Notes: generated by a model from the sequence alone, not told the origin. A DNA stretch of 21,679 nt from Sphacelaria rigidula (GCA_964200075.2 CAXNAA020000397.1:1-21679); one strand, 5' to 3'; positions 1 through 11,100 are shown, counted from the stretch's first letter. Translations and numbers: made by a program.

Positions 1-4
1 CGAG

Positions 5-93
5 CTGATTTGGTAAACTTGACGAGTTATGGTTGGAGATGCAAATGCGGCACATACTCCTGGCCCAGCTCGTAAACGATTGAGAGTGAAAAG
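5..93 (+). repeat. Dispersed repeat, copy 1
   Basis: Resembles 15869-15950 in the same orientation: both start CTGATTTGG, share AAACTT, GAAGTT/GAGTTA, a GCGAATGCG/GCAAATGCG block and GGCCCAG, and end GTGAAAAG/GTGAAGAG. It is probably a fragment of an interspersed element. Confidence 0.55.
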
Positions 94-340
94 CGGTAAA
101 TTAGTGAATGAATCGTTTCAGTTCCGAAATGCCTCTCCACGAGGCCCGATATGCTTCCTCTAGTAGCTTGACACTGAGGACCTTGATATCCCCGAGAGTA
201 GGATATCGACGTGCAGCTGTAAACACACGCTATAATATTGGTATGGAAAAGCACACACTGAATGAAAAATTGGCCAAGCTAAAGCGAATGACCAAAGCCA
301 CTCTCAATCAGCGCTCCACTCTCAATTTCACGAAAACATT

Positions 341-346
341 GTTGGT

Positions 347-378
<32 letters not shown>

Positions 379-391
379 GTGTTGTTGCTGT
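341..391 (+). repeat. Hexanucleotide microsatellite (TTGCTG)n
   Basis: Near-perfect TTGCTG/GTTGCT units with short interruptions, followed by T/C-rich sequence. It creates a spurious Leu-rich reading frame. Confidence 0.85.
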
Positions 392-540
392 TTTTGTTGA
401 TGTCGCTGCTTCCTTTCTTCTGTCCTTTCCGTGGTTGTTACCTCTGTCTTCTCCTGTCTCTTTCCTTCTTTCTCATTCTGTCTTTTTTTGCTGCTTCCGA
501 CCACGGGTTGGATTGTTTCTATCAGCTAATGTGAGATAGT

Positions 541-559
541 CAATCAATCAATCAATCAA
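541..559 (+). repeat. Tetranucleotide microsatellite (CAAT)n
   Basis: Nearly five tandem CAAT units. Confidence 0.85.
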
Positions 560-640
560 CGAGTATCGTCCTCGTTTCCTACCGAAGTAAACAAAAAAAA
601 TGATTGACAGTGCAGTGAGGGTAACAACACTCAAACAGGC

Positions 641-870
641 CAGGGATTTCCAGCAGGGCGGCAAAGACACGCAAGGTGCATGGGCATTGTCGCACGGTCG
701 AAACGCGGACCGCGTCCCGCTTGAGGAGAAGTAGCAGCAGCAGCATCTCTATCAGCCGGTGCCGATACTGCTGCTGCTGCTCTTCCTCGTGTGAGAGACG
801 GTCCGCGTTTCGACCGTGCGGCAATGCCCATGCACCTTGCGCGTGGTTGCTACCCTGCTTAGAATCCCTG
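641..870. repeat. 230-bp inverted repeat (long hairpin)
   Basis: Left arm 641-745 and right arm 766-870 are imperfect reverse complements around a loop of about 20 nt. The core contains CGCACGGTCGAAACGCGG on the left and its complement on the right. It runs about 43 bp with one difference, which would be a G-U pair in RNA. CAG/CTG runs pair near the loop. It could be a small-RNA precursor or a foldback element. Confidence 0.8.
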
Positions 871-929
871 ATCCGTACTGCCCGCCGATAGGTCCATGCT
901 TGGTCACTCGGCGAAGTGCTGGGAGATTC

Positions 930-988
930 AGCTGTGCGCGTCTCTCTCCGGGAGCTGTGCACGTCTCTCTTTGGGAGCTGTGCATGTC
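930..988 (+). repeat. 23-bp tandem repeat, about 2.5 copies
   Basis: Units start at 930, 953 and 976 with the shape AGCTGTGC-x-CGTCTCTCTx-x-GGG (third copy partial). Adjacent units differ at only a few positions. Confidence 0.75.
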
Positions 989-2854
989 GGATGATGAGGT
1001 CGCCGGTTGTGCACCCCATAAAGAGCCGAACAGCCTACTCGTGGCTACCATTTCACGTCCCTTTCGCATTCTCATCAGATCGTTCCTCCACCCTCACTTC
1101 TTCAGTTCCAAAATAATTTATTTTGTTGGGATGACTTCGGGGGTCATGGGAATGGAGCATCAGCCCTCGCCAATCAGGACAAAGAAAAGACGTAAACCGC
1201 CAGGAACATTCTCATTATCACCATGTGTCTTTTTTTATCTCGATAAGACGGGACCTCACTAGCTTATTTTGCCGAAATGTATGCCATGCAGTAACGCACT
1301 CGTGACTCCATTATATATTGTATATCTTTGCTACATTGATTGTAGGGTTGGATAAAAATATTGTAATTTGCAAAAGCCGATAGTAACTGCACCATGGATC
1401 GAAGCGCTGAACGATGAAGTGCTGGAAGGAACTGTACTGCATGAGGCCGATTCTTCTGGAGTTTAAGGGATGCAGTACAGTGGGAGGAAAATACGTGTTA
1501 TTTTAATGAAACAAACTGAAAAGGTGTTTTGCTGGAACTCTTTCTGAATGAGAATTTTTAAACCGCTTCTTCCGGAGTTCAAGCTTTGCAAGCCAGCTGG
1601 CAGGCATGAATATTTTGGAGGCGGGATTGTATTTGGCCATGGACTAGACATGAGCAGATTGCACATGGTGAAAAAGGGAGACTGCATCGCGAGGACAGTA
1701 GGTAGCGCCGAAGTAACCGGCAATTCGTCGTCGAAAAAAACGTCGTCACTGTCAGTTTCCAATGATTACTCGCCATGAACAGTGTGGTATTACGATCGAC
1801 AACCATCTCGCCCATCAGCATGCGCCTTGTGTAGTGCGCATTTTTTGTCGCTCCCAAGAGTATTCACGGTGGGGTCGGCAAACTTGATCAAGCATAAAAC
1901 CGTAGTCATTCTGGCGTCAAACTGTAGGCCATGTCCATGGCTACATTGTCCAAGAACTCCGGCTCAATGATACTGGTCGCAGTGCACAAATTGACGATCG
2001 ATATTACCGAAATGCTGGCAAAGCAGATGCAAATATTGTACACACGCAATTGCCTTTCTCCTTCACAGCATATGCTGTCACTTCACACACAAGTGAGACA
2101 TGGTAGCAGCTATCGTTCAAATCCAATATTGTGCTGAGGTTCACACAAGATGGTGTGTTCATTGGCTGCTCGGGGTTTCATCTTTTACCCTTGTTTTTTG
2201 TTGCGGCAACGGCGTACCACCTTGGAAATTCGTGCACTAGTGCGCATTTGTGTTAGCTCTACATGTCAAGTCGAGTTGTCTCGTTAGGTGCTGTCTGATT
2301 GGAGGAGCCGTGAAGTCTGTGCTGGGTATTTGGGCATAGAAGATGCGGCATGAAACTCAACTAAAACCAGCAAAATGACCATGGATGTTTCGTCACACGT
2401 GGCTCTCGCTGGCGGATCGAAGCTCTCCGGGCCTGATACTAACTACACCTTCGATGCGCACTCGTGCTGTAAGTTGCACTTGAGGTAGGTATCACGTCTT
2501 TCGTGGACTTGTATTGGAGTCTTTATCCTGTTGACCAGCCTTATTTTCGTGTCTGGAAGCCAGTATGGCACGTTACAGTCAGTGTTCGATGCGGGCTGTG
2601 TACTGAACCGAAGCCAAGTACGTTTCGACGTCATGGTATTCGCAAGGTCGGCCAACACCTAACACGCTGTTTCATTTGCGGCATGGATTTATTCCCGTCA
2701 ATCTTTTCGCAATGAGTTGCTTATAGTCTGTACATCACGTGCAGGCCTTTCTTGTTCCAGGAGACTCCATAGCGCAGGAGATTTCTGCACTTGATGTCAT
2801 CGTCCTCACAACGATATCCTGTACGTGGTTACCCAGGCACAAATCGTACCACAG

Positions 2855-2959
2855 TTAACCCTTTGACGGCGAGGATAGGTCATCTGGCCATGCAGTCATT
2901 TTTCAAGTGAAATTGATGCTGATTCAATAGGTGACCTGTGCTCGCGGTCAAAGGGGTGA
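2855..2959. mobile_element. MITE-like inverted-repeat element
   Basis: Left end 2855-2884 (TTAACCCTTTGACGGCGAGG...) is an imperfect reverse complement of 2930-2959 (...GCTCGCGGTCAAAGGGGT). It has no coding capacity. The left terminus TTAACCCTTT resembles that of the intronic element at 14587-14711. Confidence 0.55.
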
Positions 2960-3791
2960 AGACCAGTAGGACTTTGATCAATTCTTTCGGCACGTCATCG
3001 AATGTAAACCAAGGTATTTAGTTGATGAGTTATATGCAACCCCGCCAGGTCTTTCGCCAAGAATCTGATCATCCCAAGGTTATTTGCGTTGCCTTATTGA
3101 AGTTGGAAGCGGTGTAGCACGAGAGCAGCAGTCTCTCGCTACACCACGGAACTGGCTCGCGCAGAATTAAAATATCCCACCAGTTTTTCCCGATTTCCGC
3201 TGACACGACAGGCGGCCCGAAAACATCCTAGTCCCCCGGAATACGTCGCTGGTCCAACAGAAACTGCCATGTCAGTAAAAGGGGAATGTTAAAACCCTGA
3301 ACTTTACCGTTCTATTGTACAGATTGTACTTGCACAGCCAAAACGCCTGCGTATATCAGGAAACCCAACACGACGGTGGATCTGATGACAAATAGCGAAA
3401 AATACTAATCGTTCCCGGCATCTTCCAGGAACGGTATTTGTTGTGCTTTTCGTCCACAGTTAGCATCGGTTTGGACAAAACAGCCGCTAAAAACACCCCA
3501 TGGTAGAACCAACCGTTCGAACCCTTGTATCGATTCAGAGGATTCTCGTGCTGGTTAGCTTGGTGTGTCGGGCAATACCAGAGTTGCGTGCCCGACACCC
3601 CCTCCCGAAATTACGTTAGAGTCACAGTAAACTGTGGGGCGAATGGATAGAGGCGACACTATCGGGTTCAACTCTCGGAGAAACAACCCGAGCACGGCAA
3701 GTAGCCGTTGAATGCGCACAGATGCGTGATAAGATGGTGATCCTTGGAGCGTCCCCTGTGGTCAATGTTATTTTTTTTGCGTTGACGCTTC

Positions 3792-3838
3792 ATCGTATCA
3801 GCCGACGAGTGCTCATCGGAGGCGTCGGCTGATACGAT
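3792..3838. repeat. Perfect 16-bp stem hairpin
   Basis: ATCGTATCAGCCGACG (3792-3807) and its exact reverse complement (3823-3838) flank a 15-nt loop. No coding or known regulatory context. Confidence 0.75.
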
Positions 3839-4348
3839 TCTCTGTCGCGATACTGCCACCTGTTTATCAATTATCTCTACCTGCTCACCGCGGGAAAACG
3901 AGGAAAGGAGGGACCAATTTGATACAGCGCCCAGAGGTTCTTCAAAGATCCATGAGATGAAAATTCTATAGCCTTTGCATAGTCGCAATGCCCTCTGTAC
4001 TGTAGTGTCCACCCTTTTAACATGTGCGCCGACAGGTAGGTGGTGGGTACACAACCGAGTGACATGCGGGTACTTCCCTGAATTTTGTGCCAATTTCAGA
4101 GATATCTCTGATCGATGTGACCGCTTTATGTTACTTTATACGACGTAGGAACACCTGTTCACGCAGCCTCCGCAAACGAGTTTGGGGTGAACCTTTGTAT
4201 AACTTTTGCTCACATCGAAGAGTCGTGGTCACGTGTCTGTCCATCTCCCCAGCTGCGATGATCGACGAGTTACAACCCACAATGTTTGTGAAAGGGCGAT
4301 CTTGAGCCTGGTTCAGAAAATCCAACAGTTGTACAATGGAACCTGCTC

Positions 4349-4623
4349 ATGCTTGCGCTGCTGTTGCCCTGCCACCGCTCCCTCTTTCCCCCAAATCTTC
4401 GAACGATCCCCCCGGAAAACAGCATCGATTGTTTACTGAGTCCCCGCGAGTGCAACGCATGGATAAACTTCGGCGAGGAACGAGGATTCGAGCAGAGTTT
4501 TCACAAACAAACATCCGAGATGGCCCACAGGGACAACGGCCGAATATCGCTGCACAGTCCTGAGACTGCGGCTGCTGTATTTGCGAGGGTCGGTCCCTTC
4601 GTGCCTGCTGAAATGGGAGGAAG
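4349..4623 (+). CDS. Oxygenase gene, exon 1 (residues 1-91 plus split codon)
   Basis: Holds the N-terminal helices of the oxygenase (LLSPREC... and EMAHRDNGRI) and ends AG|GTGTGC in phase 2. The 3' boundary is well supported because the AG pairs with the A at 4972 to make an Arg codon and the homology runs on directly. The 5' boundary is uncertain: a pyrimidine-rich tract (about 4369-4400) followed by CAG at 4420-4422 looks like a real acceptor, in which case coding in this exon begins at 4423. Confidence 0.75.
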
Positions 4624-5802
4624 GTGTGCAATACAACTATCATTATAACCCCCGGAAAGACATGAATCTCGCTGTGTGACCCGCTGCTTTTGACCTGAAC
4701 CGCGACATGCGGGAAGTGTTCTCGAGAGCAATTTCGACACGAGCCGGGTGCCGTCAACACTTGAGGCACGTTGAGATTGTGTGCACTTCAGTACCGTAAC
4801 GCGCATGATGTAGATAGAGCATGTGCGTTCTCCAGTTTTAGGTTCCCGTTTGTTTTCGGCCATTCTCGACTGTTCCGAGATGAAGCACTACTGAGAGGAC
4901 AGCAATTGCTCTTGCCGCGAAATAATCGCCCGTTCGCGTACGTATTTTGTTCGATCCCTTGTATACCCCAGAACCGTGGTAGAATGTAATTCAAACATCC
5001 GCCTGTACCGTTACGGCGTCGGTCAGCGATTCGGTAAGCACGTGGACGAAAGCGTGGAAGACGAAAACGGGAACATCAGCCAGTGGACAGTGCTCATATA
5101 CTTGAACGGGGGGGGCGGCGCAGAGGCGGGGGGATCGGAACAGGGCGGGGAGGCGGCGAGCGAGATGGGGGGCGGGCGGGTGGAGGAAGAGCCACTTCGA
5201 GGAGGGGAAACCATATTCTACAAGGTGTGGCGGCATTTCTGACCTGCTTTTCCATGCTCGAATATGTGTGTTTTTATAGTTTCACCGTGGTTGCCTGTTG
5301 TGATGGCATGTGCATGTCGCAGGTTTATCGCGGTCACCATTTATTTTTATGTCGACACCGACTGACTAAAATTGCGCGGTGATGATTCATGTAGGTACAT
5401 TTTTCGCTTTCGAGAGCGACTTTTTTTACCTGACCTTTGCCGTTTGTGACATCACTACTTATTTCCCTCCTGCGTGTCAAGGGTGGAGTCTTGCAACACT
5501 ACTTTGAACACTTCGCTGCTGCTTGGATTTGACGCTGTCACAAAATTCACACACGGGGATGTTTGGATTTCCAGCTTTGCAATCACATTCATAACCGTCA
5601 CAAAACCCCTCCATCACTCCTCCCCAAAACTCCTTGGATTGAGCAGGGAAATTATGGTGGCAAAGTCGCCGCGTCGTTCTCGCCGTTGAGGGGTGCCTGC
5701 CTCGTGCATGGGCATGGTCGGCAGTGCCTCTTGCACGAGGGATCAGGCGTCACTGCAGGCGTGAAATACCTTCTTAGGACGGACGTCATGTATGCGCCGT
5801 AG
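4349..5802 (+). CDS. 2-oxoglutarate/Fe(II)-dependent oxygenase, prolyl-4-hydroxylase-like (3 exons, 227 aa)
   Basis: Spliced model join(4349-4623, 4972-5224, 5647-5802). It should use 2-oxoglutarate, O2 and Fe(II) to hydroxylate a substrate, possibly a prolyl residue; the substrate cannot be read from sequence. Residues 28-60 carry the family opening (CLLSPRECNAWI, then EMAHRDNGRI). Residues 100-119 read NIRLYRYGVGQRFGKHVDES, giving Fe ligands H115 and D117. GGETIFY lies at 169-175. CLLHEGSGVTAGVKYLLRTD gives the third Fe ligand H206 and the 2-oxoglutarate-binding K216. The phase-2 and phase-0 junctions both preserve frame. An insertion rich in Gly and Glu (about 138-166) sits inside the double-stranded beta-helix core. 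The start is the weakest point: ATG 4349 gives an open frame with a short hydrophobic N-terminus, but a good splice acceptor at 4421-4422 could mean the first exon lies further upstream. Length fits a bare catalytic domain. Confidence 0.88.
4972..5224 (+). CDS. Oxygenase gene, exon 2 (Fe-binding H-x-D)
   Basis: Acceptor CCCCAG at 4966-4971, donor AAG|GTGTGG after 5224. Encodes the HVDES iron motif, the strand WTVLIYLN, a Gly/Glu-rich insertion and GGETIFYK. The insertion comes from a G-rich purine run on this strand (about 5107-5204) and looks like recent low-complexity expansion. Confidence 0.9.
5647..5802 (+). CDS. Oxygenase gene, exon 3 (distal His, 2-oxoglutarate Lys, stop)
   Basis: Acceptor TTGAGCAG ends at 5646, phase 0. 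Encodes 51 residues including GACLVHGHGRQCLLHEG and VKYLLRTDVMYAP, then TAG at 5800-5802. The distal Fe ligand (H206) and 2-oxoglutarate anchor (K216) are ten residues apart, as is usual in this family. Confidence 0.9.
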   Translation, partial: GNYGGKVAASFSPLRGACLVHGHGRQCLLHEGSGVTAGVKYLLRTDVMYAP

Positions 5803-8129
5803 CGTCCACCCTCCCATGTTGAGTTGGTGTACGAAATTAACTTGCGCACCGCCGTCGGTGTGTTGATTTCTGAGCAGAGGGAGGGAAGTGTTTGCGTTCT
5901 TTGGAAGGTGCATATTATGAGGTATCCGTTTGGTTCATTTGCGTCTGAGAAACAGTTCGGGGTGGTACACAGAAGGGTCATACCTTGTCTTCGTTAGAGA
6001 AATGGCTTGCATGGTTCAGCATGACTCGTGCAGGGGGGGCATTTCGTCCCCTCACCAATTTCAGGACTACTCGTTTTCTTGTGTGTGCCAGATAAAAGGC
6101 GAACGTCAGTGTCAACGGTGGCGCTGCGATGTGCACGCAGCAAGTCGCCGTAACCTGCAAGACATGATCATTTCCCCCAGGAAATGTCCGGTCCATCGCG
6201 GATAGCTCTTCACGTGTTTGGTCGTTACTATGGATACGCCAGCAAAGAAAAAAAAGGATGAAAACAGTGACTTTTGCGTCAAATCATCACCGGCGCTACG
6301 TTACTGTTTGTTCAAAGCTCACACCAAACGTATTGCTGTTGGCCACCTCGATTTACTTTTTAGCCTACGTACCGGTGTTCCTACTGCAGCTCATACAAAA
6401 AATCGAAACAAGATCACATCGAACTCGTGATCGCACGGAGGCGACAGGAGCAGTGAGCAGTTTGTTGGAGTAACCATCAAAGTCCGCCCTCCCGGTGTCA
6501 AGGACAGAAGAGCGTCGGCAGCTTGCACTGCAACGGTGTAGACAACAAGAGGTGAAAGTAACGGCGAAAATTAAAGCAAGGGAGGGAAATGTAGGGGGGG
6601 GAGGGGGACAGGACGGGCGAGGGAGATGAGGAGCACCACACAGATCAGCACTGGTTTGGCCGATTTAATATTCAAGAACGATAGCAGCATCTCAGCAACA
6701 ACACGGGGCGCATTTTTGGGCACGTGTCGGAAGTATATTGTTGGCTGTGCTTGGGTGATATCGACCATGACTTGCTCGGGCAGAGTAGACTTATTTCGGC
6801 GGGCTTGACTGGCTACACGGTGATCACACTGCTTGAGACAAAGAACTGTCTCCAGCTCAAAAAGGACTAATAGCAGCAAAAAGTAACACCAGTAGGTTCC
6901 CTACAACCGTGCGACTAACCTGGAGTGCACCGCGCGCTCTGGTTGACCATCCAGGCACTTTCATTTTTTTTTACTTGTGCTTGATATCAAGTACGCCCTG
7001 ATGGGGGTACCCGTTGGTGGCGATTTGGTACAAAAATCAACATGCACGAAATTTCATGCGATTGCGCTGAAAATTGGCGGGCGTGTAGTTGACACCAAGA
7101 CAACAACAGCGATGCTTGATTCAGCTCCTAACCCGTCGCCGTTCGAAAAGTTACGGCCAAGACAGGTATTCTAGAAAATATATGAAACATTGAATGGGGA
7201 TCCCATACCCTCGGGAATTTAGACATGTCGGATTTTTCGCTCGAGGTTTGAGACTTGAGACATGAACTTTCGGGGAAAGGGGTAATTTGATCATCTTCAG
7301 GTCATTCTTCGAAGTGATTTTTAGTTGCTCCAAACCTGAGGACGTTTTTTTCCCTCGGAAATTCAGTAAAATTGACCAAATTCTTCGAGAAAAGAGACAG
7401 ATAACATCTCCAAGGTTGACCTTAAAATAATTGGTTTTCACGTCTCCTCGGAATTTCAGGTCCTAGCTCTCAAACCTAGAGAGAAAAATGCAGCAGGGTC
7501 GCGCTTTCTTATCTCGAGTAGTAGTGGGACCAGGCTGTAAGGTTATATAGTGTTGATGGAATATAGATACAGTAGGTGATCCGGTATAAGGCCGGGTTGA
7601 TCCGTGCCGGATGAGGCGGCCCTGTGTTGAAGACAGCCTACAATCGATTTAGGGCTGCTTCGGCCCTGTGTCGAATAAAGCGTCGTATTGTGTCCACAGG
7701 CTCCCCTTGTAAGACCGAACCGCCCTGACATCGGATCAACAAGCGGCAAGCGTTGTCCCACTTGACGGAGAAGAGAATCATTGCATTGCATTTATTCATT
7801 TATGGTGTGGTGTTGTCTCTGCGGCTGTCACAGAACTTCGTGCGCACGACCGGCCCTTCCAACTTGAGGCCAATTTGGGGTACGACAAAAAAACGACCTT
7901 ACATCAAAATGACTTCACTGAAAGCGTCCTTGTACCAGGTCACCTACTATATATTCATTACCAACAGTACATCGGTACGTTGTATTAGAAGAACAACCGT
8001 AAGTTCTCTACTCTACACTACACTTGTCACAGTACAGGATAATTAAATCTATCCTACCCTGCCCATTTTCATACATCCTCACCTCCCAACCACCAATATA
8101 TCGTCAAAAGCGGCGTAGAGTATACCTTG
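5803..8129. other. Gap between the convergent genes (3' UTRs and intergenic DNA)
   Basis: This lies downstream of both genes. No frame shows a recognisable protein or paired splice sites. A G-rich run lies at about 6580-6625, and a hairpin-like AGGGCTGCTTCGGCCCT occurs near 7651-7667. Poly-A signals could not be assigned. Confidence 0.55.
7200..7490 (+). repeat. Degenerate repeat with CCTCGGAAATT motifs
   Basis: Three related motifs (CCCTCGGGAATTTAG near 7209, CCCTCGGAAATTCAG near 7352, TCCTCGGAATTTCAG near 7445) each sit near a copy of a TCTCAAACCT-like motif or its complement. This looks like an old, decayed repeat array or element. Confidence 0.4.
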
Positions 8130-8195
8130 TCAGTGGGGCGCACAGTGCCGAATACTCAGTATACATGATTCCGAAGACGTGTGCGTTACACACGG
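8130..8195 (-). CDS. RUN/Rubicon-homology gene, proposed last exon
   Basis: A 53-nt intron (8248-8196) with donor GTGAGC, a pyrimidine-rich tract and TTTTCAG leads to PCVTHTSSESCILSIRHCAP and a TGA at 8130-8132. This supplies the missing terminal Cys as CPEPC. The alternative is to retain the intron, which ends the protein at a stop at 8186-8188 without that Cys. Confidence 0.5.
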   Translation of the reverse strand, partial: PCVTHTSSESCILSIRHCAPH

Positions 8196-11100
8196 CTGAA
8201 AATGCTCGTGGGAGAGAGAAAGTGTACGAGTGGTGAGTCTAAGCTCACCTCTGGGCACACGAAGGTCTTGTTTACTGCACCCACGTCAGTCCCTCGCCTG
8301 GACGTTTCACTGGGCGTTACCCTCTCGGCTTTGCCCAACACGCATCTGAAGTGAAACAGGCTGTCGCAGTTACCGCACCGAGTCACTGTCGACAACTGCA
8401 GAATGTAAAACACAGCAAGACGAAACGACTAGGTTTCAGTGACTACAACGCGGCACACACGCGGATCGCAAAGGCCCGTTTGCTTCCGGCCTACTGAATA
8501 CCGCAGAGCTCTGACAAACCTTTCGTTGGTATGGAATACTCCACTCGTGATGGCTGGCACTGTTTCTCAGGGAAAACCCAAGACTCAGACCTCGAGGAGA
8601 GAGTGGGATAAGACACGGGAGATACAAACAAACAGAAAAACAAATATCGCACCCCAGTAAATGAATCCACAAGTATGCAATTATCATTCCGAAAACCTCG
8701 GGGGTGGTCGCTCCTCTCCCACCCGGCTGCATCACGGACCAATTCAGCGGGTGCGAAGATAGTACTATAGCTATGATCCCACCATTGTGTGGTACCTGAA
8801 ACGGATAGATCCGGTCGCGAGCTTGACATATAGAACAGCTGCGGGCACTTGCAGCCTTGCAGGCCTCGCATTCGTTCGCCACGTGCGCCAATAGAATATC
8901 CACGACCTGTGTTGTACATCACATGAAAAGATATAGGTCATTCAACCAGAGCACTCAAGCAAAAAACGCCACCATGACGCCACACGCATGTTGAATGTGC
9001 GGTGCCAACACGAGTTTTGAGTCTAGCAAATACGGTATCCAGCCGTCTGTACTGTACATCAAGCCGGCACACATCCAACATATCGACAAAACAACGTCCC
9101 AACCGCCACGATCATACGCTACAGCAGCGCGTGAGGTATCCAGCCGTTACACATATCATGACTATTCAGGGGTTACACGCTCCATGACTATCCAGTCGTT
9201 ACACGCATCATGACAATCCAGTCGTTACACGCATCATGACAATCCAGTCGATACACATATTTCTGACTATCCAGCGATTACACGCATCATGACAATCCAG
9301 CAGTCGCACACATTGTGACTATCCAGCCGTTACAAGCGTCATAACTATCCAGCGGTTACACATATCAACGGTCCTGAAAAAATGCTCGTTGAACGGAGAA
9401 ACGTACGTCGTCCAAGAGGTCAACGAGCACGCCTTTCTTGACGCCCATCAGATCTTCCACCGAGTACAGGCCGGGATCCACCGCCAAATGCATCCTGGAT
9501 ATTTTTGGTTTCAGACGCACGTGAGGAGCAAAGGCGTCCAGGTGACCCTTCACCGCAGCACCGATACTCGGAAGGAACAGGGGGGCGATACTTTTCCAAG
9601 ACAATCACCGCACTAACGCACCACGATCCCGCAAATATCCCACCGAACGACATTCACCTGCGACGCAGGAATTTTTCCAGCAGACGCGCGCCGGCAGCGC
9701 ACTCTTGCTCGGGTGGGAACATGATCACACGTCGAAGTAGGTGCAGCTGCGTGCGGCGCATGCGCACCCTGCGTAGATCCTGCTCGGTTGAGAAAACGAA
9801 ACAGAGCAAGAAATCAGGCCCAGTTTGAAAACAAGCTTGGGTGTCAGGACTTATGTTCAAACATTGTAGTTTAGAATATTGGGCGTAGACTCCGTGCGTC
9901 GGGTGATGGGGGTGCGATCACTTCGTTGACGGGGCATCGCAGCGTGCTTTGCTTTGGGAGTAGCGGTGTCACTCCGGGAAAAGGCTCTTCAAGCAGGCTA
10001 TGCTGCGCCTTGTCTTTTAGGAGACACTTCACCAACACAGATTTTGCCAGCGATTCCTCGAGCACTCTGTGTAGAGATCCATCTATTGTAGACCCCGTGC
10101 CTCCCCCTGAAAAAATGCGAGAAACATCGCATACCGTAGCCCCGTACGGCCACCTCCCCCAAAGGAGCTTTCGCTTCATCAGATTTTCCGGGTGCGGATG
10201 GTGGCGGTTTGGTCTTTGTACGTCACCGCCATTTCGGACTACAAACGGTACAGGGGTAGTCTAGAAACGGTACTATTCGAAAATGATTATTGCTTCGAGT
10301 GTACTGCGGCTTTTTGGTCTAGCTCCGGTACAGCGAGGGATGAAGCGAAACCTGTCGGCTGTACGAGGCTACAAAATTCGTTTTTTTTCCTTCTCTCTCT
10401 TTTGGGGGAGCGGGGACACGGGTGCTGCATGTATCCCCAACTGGGGGGGATGAGGAATTGCCAACTAAAACGGCGTTTGTGGCGCGTTGTTCGCATTATT
10501 GCACAAGAATTGTATACTCCGTATATTTTTCACTATCCTTGGGGGTGATCATGATGATATTGGGTGCTCACGCAGCTGGCATGACACCGGGTGATGGGAC
10601 GTGGAATGTATGGAATGTATGGCATGGTCTCAAAACCGCTCAGGATAACCCTGCAGTTTTCCCCCACATTTTCGGGTGAAAAATGGGGAAATACAATGCG
10701 CCTGAAAAGTTTCCGAAAAGCACTCTAACCATCACGGACGGGCTCAACGCAAAAGAGAAAGAGAGGACATCCCCTCTGAGTTACAGTGCTACTGAGGGAC
10801 CACCGCAAACGCACACAAAACAGTAAAAACAAGAAAAAAAAAAGTACCACGGAAAAGTTCCTATTTACTAGCTCACATAATTGTGATGAAACAAATGAGG
10901 GGCCACCTCCGCCAGATCGATCGTGGGAAGGAATCGCGTTGCGTCCAGAAAAGCGGTCGCGGGCTTCGACACCCGGTGGAGCACGAAGTCCCAGTGGTGA
11001 ATCGCTCGGTGCGGAATCACTCGTCGACCCTCCTCGTGGCAGAGTCTGGATATCGCTCAAAAATGAGCCAAGACGTGACACCAGGACATCAGAATGGGTT

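Larger units (their letters stand above)
1..4348. other. Non-coding region upstream of the oxygenase gene
   Basis: I see no frame with domain signatures, sustained coding-like composition or paired splice sites here. The longest open frames are repeat-derived (for example a Leu-rich frame through the CTG/TTG repeat near 341-400). Besides the repeats listed separately, the stretch 990-2850 and 2960-3790 show nothing I can name. The oxygenase promoter and 5' UTR, and possibly a first exon, should lie in the last several hundred bases. Confidence 0.6.

Noticed and set aside
346-534. Leu-rich open frame resembling a membrane segment
   Set aside because: It is a direct product of the TTGCTG microsatellite and the following T/C-rich run, with no flanking coding signal.
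3668-4093. 141-codon - strand open frame upstream of the oxygenase
   Set aside because: It passes through the perfect hairpin, shows no domain or coding-like composition, and has no paired splice sites.
5700-5745. Inverted CCTCGTGCA...TGCACGAGG within oxygenase exon 3
   Set aside because: It falls on codons for conserved residues (LVHGHG and LLHEG), so coding constraint explains it better than a regulatory hairpin.
9137-9368. CRISPR-like array of regular repeats
   Set aside because: Units are head-to-tail with no unique spacers and lie in an intron of a eukaryotic gene; this is a minisatellite.
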